Shown piece after piece: positions 41,076-48,038 of a DNA stretch of 64,000 nt. Source of the DNA: Flavobacteriales bacterium (GTDB lineage Bacteria; Bacteroidota; Bacteroidia; Flavobacteriales_E; Vicingaceae); contig JACJZB010000003.1 in the NCBI GenBank assembly GCA_020635815.1, forward strand, positions 186,001-250,000. The letters are read 5' to 3'. The position numbers and the translations under genes were made by a program. The stretch's first letter is position 1, and every line of letters begins with the position of its first letter. The notes beneath the pieces were generated by a model. It was given only the letters and a program-made list of their open reading frames with translations, searched no databases and had not been told where the DNA came from.

Positions 41076-42311
41076 TCATCCATTATCTCTAAATAATGGT
41101 CGATTGTTAAACCAAGCTTTCCAAGTTCCCGAACTAAATAACTCTTTAGCTGTTCTGATTCTTGTATTAAAGCATTTTTCCTCCTCGAAATCATAGATAA
41201 GTTCTCTTGTGTCAAAGAATTCTTTATATTCTGATCCAAATCCATATTTGACAAAATCTTCTTTTTTGAATTTGTCATAATCTTCATTTTCGATTGCTTT
41301 AATAATTGAGTTAATTCTTCTAATTTCTTCTTCCTCAATATTTTTATTTCTTCTAACTCTTGAATATTCGGAAACTTGTTCATCAATTTTTCCTTTTGTT
41401 TTGATAAGGAGTTCTCCATCATCTTGTAATCTCTCTGTATTCTCCTGAATTCTCGAGATTTCTGATTCAAATCTTCTTCTAGTTGTATCGTATGATTCTG
41501 ATTCCAAAGATTTTCCAATTCCGTATATAAGGTTATTAATCCTCGCTTTTCTACACTTGTAGCTTTCTTCAAAAATTCCTCTTTGGTTTGAATCAATTTC
41601 ATGTATTCTGTCTTCAGATTTTGAGGAAATTGAAAAGTAGTCAGTATCTTGTTCTTCATTGTTGTAAATCCAATTTGTTCTTGATGTATCTTTTAATATT
41701 GATTCCTCAATCGCTTCAGGAGAATCAATTGGTATTGAAACTTGAATCGTATCTATACTTAGTCTTTTTATTTTTGCTTTTTTTTCATCATTAATTTTAG
41801 AAGTTGCATTAAATTCAATAATTAAAAAAGGATTATTTTCTTTATCAAAAAATACTGAATCAGCTCTAATTAAGAAATTCATATTCTCAATATTTTCCTT
41901 TCTACCCCATTTTAATTCTCCTTCGTTTGTTTCATAAAAATAGACCTCATTTTTTACAGAATGAGCTAATATCTTATCTGATGATTTTAAAATTTTTGGA
42001 TAACCTTCATGTAAGTCAGGAGGAAATTTATAAAGTGTAGGTACTTTAATTTGTTTGTGAATTTGAAGAATATCCTTTGCTATTTTATGTCGATAGGTTT
42101 CATCTCTGTATGTGCATTTTGCGACAACTGAATCTTTCTCTACATAATGTCTAAAGTGCCAAAAAGATTCTCTTTTAACTAGAATTACCTCTCTATTACA
42201 TCCCATACATGAATATAGTTCTCTGCCATTGGTAGCATTTTTAACAAAAATCTCATTTAGATTTTGGTCAAACGCATAAACATTCTCTACTTCTTGATGT
42301 TTAATTTTCAT
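41076..42311 (-). CDS. CoiA-like nuclease-related protein with coiled-coil region
   Basis: The 411-residue protein opens with a competence-CoiA-like zinc module (ELYSCMGCNREVILVKRESF then WHFRHYVEKDSV). A domain of PD-(D/E)XK type follows (RADSVFFDKENNPFLIIEFN, Asp and Glu in place but ExN rather than ExK), then a charged helical region (about 235-345) and a C-terminal GTWKAWFNNRPLF. It precedes the AbiV-like gene. A 200-codon ORF in another frame overlaps its 3' half and was rejected. Confidence 0.55.
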   Translation of the reverse strand: MKIKHQEVENVYAFDQNLNEIFVKNATNGRELYSCMGCNREVILVKRESFWHFRHYVEKDSVVAKCTYRDETYRHKIAKDILQIHKQIKVPTLYKFPPDLHEGYPKILKSSDKILAHSVKNEVYFYETNEGELKWGRKENIENMNFLIRADSVFFDKENNPFLIIEFNATSKINDEKKAKIKRLSIDTIQVSIPIDSPEAIEESILKDTSRTNWIYNNEEQDTDYFSISSKSEDRIHEIDSNQRGIFEESYKCRKARINNLIYGIGKSLESESYDTTRRRFESEISRIQENTERLQDDGELLIKTKGKIDEQVSEYSRVRRNKNIEEEEIRRINSIIKAIENEDYDKFKKEDFVKYGFGSEYKEFFDTRELIYDFEEEKCFNTRIRTAKELFSSGTWKAWFNNRPLFRDNG

Positions 42312-42413
42312 TTGATATAAAAAAGACCAATCAAAAGCAATAATTATACCATTATGCTATACCTACCATCTCTTTAATGCTTGGTTAATTAATGGTATTA
42401 TTTCATCCATTTA

Positions 42414-42932
42414 TTAAGCTTTTGGGATAAACTCAACCCATTCGTCATTTTTTAATATATACCTATCCTTTAACTCTGTATCTGCATTTTTAAAAAACGT
42501 TTTAAGTAGCTCTAATTGCTCCGTATATTGATTTTTATCAAACCTCATTTCGGGTATTTGATAATCTTCTTTATTTAAGTCGGTAAAGTTTTTCCACACA
42601 ACAGTTTCTTTATTTTCTACTATTTTACATTGTATAGTAAAGCAACCTACACATTTACATGAGCAAGTTAAAACATCTCCTTTATATACCCCTGTAGAGT
42701 CGGGCTCTAACAACCCCATTGCATACATTGTCCATTCTAACCAAAGGTCTGCAAATCGTTCTTTAGTGTCATTTAAATCAAAAGATTTATTGGCATACTC
42801 AACAACCAACTGTTTTAAATCAACTCCATTAATAAAAATAGTTACCCAATAATTTTTCCAAATGTATAATTCATCTTTCTCCCATTCGGTATTTAGCTTA
42901 AATTCTATGGTATCTAATTGTTTTTCACTCAA
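42414..42932 (-). CDS. Hypothetical protein with CxCxxxGC motif
   Basis: The 172-residue soluble protein starts at a TTG (MSEKQLDTIEFKLNTEWEKD). Its core VLTCSCKCVGCFTIQCKIVE followed by VVWKNF resembles a widespread uncharacterised bacterial family with CxCGxxGCxxxxxxV and VVWxxF; several such proteins lie next to toxin or immunity genes. This similarity is from memory. It stands alone in the island. Confidence 0.5.
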   Translation of the reverse strand: MSEKQLDTIEFKLNTEWEKDELYIWKNYWVTIFINGVDLKQLVVEYANKSFDLNDTKERFADLWLEWTMYAMGLLEPDSTGVYKGDVLTCSCKCVGCFTIQCKIVENKETVVWKNFTDLNKEDYQIPEMRFDKNQYTEQLELLKTFFKNADTELKDRYILKNDEWVEFIPKA

Positions 42933-43088
42933 AACCTACATCCTCTTATTTTTATTCTTAATCTTCTCTTTTTTATATATTAATTCAAGCTTGGTAAAGT
43001 GTTGGGCGGATTTGTGGAGCTTAGTCATTTTTAATTGTTAATATTACCCTAAATAATGAAACATATTTCGTTTTCACAACAACTTTCG

Positions 43089-43096
43089 TATTTTTG
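43089..43096 (+). promoter_or_regulatory. -7 promoter box (TATTTTTG) of the 43135 pair
   Basis: TAnnTTTG match followed within 6 bases by ACAATGTATATATTGT, an imperfect palindrome (about 43104-43119) that could be the operator of the toxin-antitoxin-like pair. Confidence 0.5.
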
Positions 43097-43134
43097 CGTA
43101 TATACAATGTATATATTGTTAATATTTATAAGCC

Positions 43135-43575
43135 ATGACAACCGTTCTAGATATAGAGAAGAAAATTTTGGACTGCAAAACAAAAGGTGAAGTTTATCTT
43201 ACAGAAGAAGAAAAAACTAATCTTATTTTGGATAGTATTAATGCTATCACCAAAAATATTAACAATGTTAATTCTTGTTATTTAATGCTATTTCCATTAT
43301 TAGATGAACTTAGTTCATGTGAAGTAAATAATGATAAAGAGTTTAATGCTTTAAAAGAAATTATACTCGAATTAAGTAAATTCACTACAAGAACAAGTAT
43401 TTTATTTTCTAATTTATCAAAATCAAACATCATTAAAAATGGTTGCAAATCTGCTTTAAATGATTTAAGAGCAAACATAAGAACTTTACGTGAATACTTG
43501 GAAGATGTTGAAGAAACATTTTTACTAGAAGATGATGAAGCAGACATAGATACTGTTCTTTCTGAATTGATTTAA
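43135..43575 (+). CDS. Helical acidic protein, candidate antitoxin
   Basis: I do not recognise this 146-residue protein. It is helical throughout, contains EEEKTNLILDSINAITKNIN, and ends in a strongly acidic tail (EDVEETFLLEDDEADIDTVL). It precedes a RelE-like gene by 14 bases, and a palindrome lies at its promoter, which together suggest an antitoxin-like role. No DNA-binding motif is obvious. Confidence 0.45.
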   Translation: MTTVLDIEKKILDCKTKGEVYLTEEEKTNLILDSINAITKNINNVNSCYLMLFPLLDELSSCEVNNDKEFNALKEIILELSKFTTRTSILFSNLSKSNIIKNGCKSALNDLRANIRTLREYLEDVEETFLLEDDEADIDTVLSELI

Positions 43576-43589
43576 ACCCTTTACTTTTT

Positions 43590-44018
43590 TTGGATTTTTT
43601 TGCTACAAATAGATTTAACGAATCAGTTAATAAATTAATTGCAAAAAAGAAACATTACGGTTGTGCTCTATCACACATCTATAAGCGATTTCACAATAAA
43701 ACAGATACTGAATTATTTGATGATGGATATAAATTAAATGGAAATCATCCCATTGCAAGACAAATGAAAGTTAGAGTACTTTCGTGTGGTGGTAATGCAA
43801 AAAGTGAAGGGTTTCGTTTAATTGTTTTTGTGCATAAAGACGATAAAAAGTACTACTTACTAGACATTTATCCAAAAACAGGTCCTTTTAATAAATCGAA
43901 CATGAAAAAGGATGAACGTAAATTGTGTTTAGAAGAATTACTAGCAGAAAAGAAAAATAATACTCTTTTCACCATAACTTTTGACAATAAAAAGAAAACA
44001 ATTGTTCTTAAAAATTAA
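43590..44018 (+). CDS. RelE/ParE-superfamily-like toxin candidate
   Basis: The 142-residue basic protein must start at a TTG (43590), as the first in-frame ATG is deep in the domain. It has the pattern of RelE-fold toxins: IARQMKVRVLSCGGNAKSEG followed by FRLIVFVHKDDKKYYLLDIY and a late KKDERK/TFD region. The N-terminal Lys-rich helix fits RNA binding. Catalytic residues are not certain. Confidence 0.5.
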   Translation: MDFFATNRFNESVNKLIAKKKHYGCALSHIYKRFHNKTDTELFDDGYKLNGNHPIARQMKVRVLSCGGNAKSEGFRLIVFVHKDDKKYYLLDIYPKTGPFNKSNMKKDERKLCLEELLAEKKNNTLFTITFDNKKKTIVLKN

Positions 44019-44040
44019 AGGTTTTTTTGCTCATTTTAGT

Positions 44041-45714
44041 TTAATTTAACCCTCCTAAATACTTTAATTGACCAGGAAATTTGTTTTCAATCAAACCAAG
44101 TAACTCTTCGGTTGCTAATTTTAAAACTTGGGTTGCATCTAATGAATCTTCAAAATTGTTATAATCTTCATGAACTATATCATCAGCAACTAATTTTAAG
44201 TTTATAGAAATATCTTTACTATCGAAGATTTGTTCAATATTTTCTTGAGATAATTTGCAAAAATGAAAACTGCAAACCGTTTCTAACACTTTCCTTAAAT
44301 CAATTCCAATATTATCATTAATTAAACCTTGATTATATTGAGTCAATCGTTTTAATGATGTCATATATTCAGATAATTTATCGTCTTTATTTTTAACAAG
44401 CTCTACGTTGTCTTTAATTTTAGTTAAACTATAGAAATTTCCTCCTGCCTTGAAAACATTACTCTTTAAAATATTATAAAACTGTAGGTTATGTGTTGTG
44501 ATGATAATTTGAGGATTAACCGGATTACCCTTGCTTTCATAAACATCTTGATAAATTTTGGGTAATGATTTTAACACAGAAGCTATTCCATGAAGATAAT
44601 TATAACTAATACTAGAAATCGGGTCATCAATTATAAATGATGTATTAGCAAAATCTTCATACTTATTAATTTTTTGAATTGTTTGTGCTAAAAAATAAGT
44701 AAATGCTATAACAGATTTTTCACCTTGACTTATTAACCTAGTTTTTTTAGAAATATCATAATTTTTATGAAGTTGTAATTTTAATTCAAACTCATCATCA
44801 ACCTTATATTTATCTAATCCAATTTTCTTTAGTAATTTGTTTTGAAGGTCTGAAATTGCTTGTTTCTTTTCTTTTGTTTTCGACTTTAATTTTTCAACGA
44901 TTATCTCGTCATTAGTTTTTTTAATCTCTGCTCTTAACCTTTCTATTTCTTTTCTTATAACTTCACTCTCTTTATGGTATTGAACTAATTCATATTCAAT
45001 AATATCTTTTCTGAGCTCAGTTTTTCTTACAGCAGTACTGGTTAATTTCGTATTGATAGTATTTATTAAAGTATTATTCTTTGTTACAGAGTCGTTGTAG
45101 TTATTGATAAAAGTGTTTATTTTTTCTGATATTTCCTTTACCTCCAGAGTTTTCTCATTGAAATCATTTTCCAAATCCTTTTTCTTATTCTTAATTACCC
45201 TAATCAAATCTTCAATATCTGCTTGTATGTTTGATATATTTTTTACTTGATTCCAATTATTAGTAACAGCAAGTGTCTTAGATAAGGAAGCGATATTCTT
45301 ATCAAGCCCTGCGTCAATTATTATTTGGTTACTCTTAATCGTATTAATTACATTATTTAGATTCTCCTCAAATTCATTCAGTTTAGAAATAGTTTTACTT
45401 TTTTCTGAATCAATATATTCTTGGTAAATTTTAATAATATCGATATTTGATATACTCTGTCTACAAAATGGGCATTTTTCGTCTGAACAATGGATTAAAC
45501 CATCTTCTATCCATTTCTTAGTTACTTTTTCAACATGTTCTTCAACCTCTTTTTGAATATCTTCAAATTTGAAACTTTTGTGAATATTGTTTGTTACTAA
45601 ATCATCAAAAAGAATATCATTTAGTTTTGATAAAACATTTTTTATTTTATCGTTTTCATCAATATTCTCAATATGTCTTGTCCTGAAAAAAGTTGACTTA
45701 AATAAAAAATCTCT
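44041..45714 (-). pseudogene. AAA_13-type ATPase (RloC-like zinc hook), 5' truncated
   Basis: The frame stays open for about 557 codons up to a stop at 45715 but has no ATG in its upstream part. It reads coiled coil, zinc hook EKCPFCRQSI (about 45450-45480), coiled coil, then ISQGEKSVIAFTYFLAQ (signature), FIIDDPISS (Walker B) and IIITTHNLQF (switch His). The N-terminal Walker A half is missing. The break lies beside the tRNA-Leu(GAG) terminator, so a deletion or integration event removed it. The segment from the TTG at 45207 could still be translated. Confidence 0.8.
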
Positions 45715-45740
45715 TTACAGGTAAACAGTAAAGAGATTTT
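45704..45740 (-). terminator. Intrinsic terminator after tRNA-Leu(GAG)
   Basis: Arms AAATCTCTTTAC / GTAAAGAGATTT with a 9-base loop and T runs, downstream of the minus-strand tRNA. Confidence 0.8.
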
Positions 45741-45748
45741 ATAACTTG

Positions 45749-45830
45749 TACCCGAGATGGGATTCGAACCCACACGTCTTTCGACACACGCCCCTCAAGC
45801 GTGCACGTCTACCAATTCCGCCACCCGGGT
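45749..45830 (-). tRNA. tRNA-Leu (anticodon GAG)
   Basis: The 82-base class II tRNA on the minus strand has acceptor ACCCGGG / CTCGGGT, anticodon stem CACGC-TTGAGGG-GCGTG reading GAG, a long variable arm (TGTCGAAAGACG) and T loop GGTTCGAATCC. It marks the right border of the accessory island. Confidence 0.95.
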
Positions 45831-45956
45831 ATTTTTACACTAGTGGTGGAGTTGTTGAAGGACCACTTGTGTAAATTCATCACGAAAATATTGAAGTTTT
45901 CTGAGAGTAGAAAGTAAGTATAGTTTAATATTTAATAATTTGATTATATTTAATAA

Positions 45957-47819
45957 ATGAGAATAGCTTATTTAATATTATTTATTCTTTGCCTTTCTTC
46001 CTCAAAATCTTGGGGAAACCTTATTTCATTTAACACAAAAATAGATTCATTATCTTATTTAATTAATGAAAACAAGCACGATACATCAAAAGTTAAGGCT
46101 TTAATTGAACTGTCAGAAATATTATATATTTCAGATTTAGATACAGTAATAAAATTAAGTGAAGAGGTAATTTCAATTTGTAATGCTAATTTAAAAAAAG
46201 TTATAAATGCTACTGAAAGAAGAAGCTTTATGATGTCTAAAGCTGGAGCATTAAATAATATAGGGTTTATTTATGATGACAAAGGAAATGTTATAAAAGC
46301 GTTGGAGTATTACCATAAATCACTAAGCATAAGAGAAGAATTAGACGATAAACTAGGAATAGCTGTTTCTTTAAATAATATTGGAATTATTTATATTAAG
46401 CAAGGTGAACCAGAACAAGCCTTAGATTATTATTTAAAATCTTTAGCAGTAAAACGGCAACTTGGCGACAAAAAAAGTATAGCAACATCGTTAAATAATA
46501 TAGCAGCAGTTTATAAAGAATTGGGTAATCTGCAAAAATCAATAGAGTATTACACAAAATCATTATTAATTAGAGAAGATATTAAAGACAACAAAGGTAT
46601 AGCTGTTACCTTAAACAACATGGGGACACTTTATAAAGATAGAGGTAGTTTAGATACAGCATTGAATTATTATAACAAAGCATTACAAATAAGACAAAAA
46701 ATAGGTGATAGTAGAGGTTTAACAAATACCTTGTCAAATTTAGGATCAATTGCTTTTGCTAAGAAAGATTATACTTTGGCCGAAAAATATGGTTTAGAAG
46801 CATTAGAAATAGCAAATAACTTAGGTTTTTTAGAAAGAATTAAAGATGCTTCATACCTTTTAAGTGAAGTTTATGAAAAACAAGAAAAATGGAAAGATGC
46901 TTATAAAATGAAAAGCCTTTTTATTTTGATAAAAGATAGTGTTAAAAATAAGAAAACAGAGTTAGAATTAATCAAACAGCAATCGAAATATGATTTAGAG
47001 AAAGTAATTAAAGAAAAAGAAATTTTAACGAAAGAAAATGATATTAAGACATTGTTAAATGCAAAAAATAGAACCTTAGCCATAGCATTTATTTTAGCGT
47101 TTATTCTAGCTCTTGCAATCATATTTTTTATTTATAGAGAAAATAAGAAAAAAGATTTTATCAATAATTTGTTGAGTCAACAAAAAGAAGAAGCACTCCG
47201 GCAAAATGATGATAAAATAGTATTGTTAAAAGAAATCCATCATCGTGTAAAAAACAGCTTACAAGTGGTAAGTAGTTTGCTTCGCCTTCAATCGTATGAG
47301 GTGGAGGATGAAAAAATTTCTAAAATGTTTGAAGAAACTCAAAATAGAGTACTTTCTATAGCCAAACTTCATGAACAGTTGTATAGCTCAGAAAATTTAA
47401 AAGAAATAGATCTTAAACAGCATTTTTTACCTTTAATTAATGATTTAGTAGAAGAGTATAAATTAGGAACTAAAATTAAGCTTGATATAGATATAGTTGA
47501 TGTGAAAATGGGAGCAGAAACCTTAGTTCCTTTAGGACTTATCATTAATGAAATGATATCAAACTCCTTAAAATATGCTTTTATAGGAAAAAGAGAAGGT
47601 GTTATTAAAATTCACATAACCCACATTGTCAACAATAAGTATGTTATGATAATTGGAGATAATGGTATAGGTATGGATAACGATTTTGATTTTGAAGAAT
47701 CAAAATCTTTGGGAACTCAATTAATTCAAATATTTACAGAACAACTAAATGGATGCATAGAAAGAACAGACGAAGAAGGTACAGTGTTTAAGATAACTTT
47801 TGAAAAACAAGAGAAATAA
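45957..47819 (+). CDS. TPR sensor histidine kinase, HisKA_2/HWE type
   Basis: The 620-residue membrane kinase has a signal peptide, six or more TPRs in the periplasm (about 75-310, e.g. AVSLNNIGIIYIKQGEPEQA), one membrane helix (about 375-395, TLAIAFILAFILALAIIFFI), a phospho-acceptor HisKA_2 region (LLKEIHHRVKNSLQVVSSLL) and a HATPase_c domain (INEMISNSLKYAF; GDNGIGM). No response regulator is next to it, so it is an orphan kinase in this window. Confidence 0.9.
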   Translation: MRIAYLILFILCLSSSKSWGNLISFNTKIDSLSYLINENKHDTSKVKALIELSEILYISDLDTVIKLSEEVISICNANLKKVINATERRSFMMSKAGALNNIGFIYDDKGNVIKALEYYHKSLSIREELDDKLGIAVSLNNIGIIYIKQGEPEQALDYYLKSLAVKRQLGDKKSIATSLNNIAAVYKELGNLQKSIEYYTKSLLIREDIKDNKGIAVTLNNMGTLYKDRGSLDTALNYYNKALQIRQKIGDSRGLTNTLSNLGSIAFAKKDYTLAEKYGLEALEIANNLGFLERIKDASYLLSEVYEKQEKWKDAYKMKSLFILIKDSVKNKKTELELIKQQSKYDLEKVIKEKEILTKENDIKTLLNAKNRTLAIAFILAFILALAIIFFIYRENKKKDFINNLLSQQKEEALRQNDDKIVLLKEIHHRVKNSLQVVSSLLRLQSYEVEDEKISKMFEETQNRVLSIAKLHEQLYSSENLKEIDLKQHFLPLINDLVEEYKLGTKIKLDIDIVDVKMGAETLVPLGLIINEMISNSLKYAFIGKREGVIKIHITHIVNNKYVMIIGDNGIGMDNDFDFEESKSLGTQLIQIFTEQLNGCIERTDEEGTVFKITFEKQEK

Positions 47820-47993
47820 AACGAATAGTCCTTTGCAACATTTTTAGTTTTATAAATACATAAAGAGACTAATTATTCAATACATTAAAGGGTTTGATGA
47901 TGGCATATTTTTTTAAAAAACTCATGCACATATCAATGATATGGTGCCGAATTGCTTAATTTTCGGAACAAAAATAGAGTTATTAATGAGTGA

Positions 47994-48007
47994 TAAACCT
48001 AGGTTTA
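47994..48007. promoter_or_regulatory. Perfect palindrome TAAACCTAGGTTTA upstream of recG
   Basis: A 14-bp perfect palindrome, with GAGT and ACTC placed nearly symmetrically outside it, about 30 bases upstream of the recG ATG. It could be an operator or hairpin; no regulator is implied. Confidence 0.3.
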
Positions 48008-48038
48008 CTCAATCCATAAACAAAAAGATATAGTGTTT

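Noticed and set aside
41057..41659. A 200-codon lysine-rich ORF overlapping the 3' half of the CoiA-like gene in another frame
   Set aside because: The 411-residue frame continues an upstream domain with recognisable Cys and nuclease motifs and ends in a natural-looking WKAWFNNRPLF. The alternative frame uses rarer codons and looks like a shift of Glu-rich codons.
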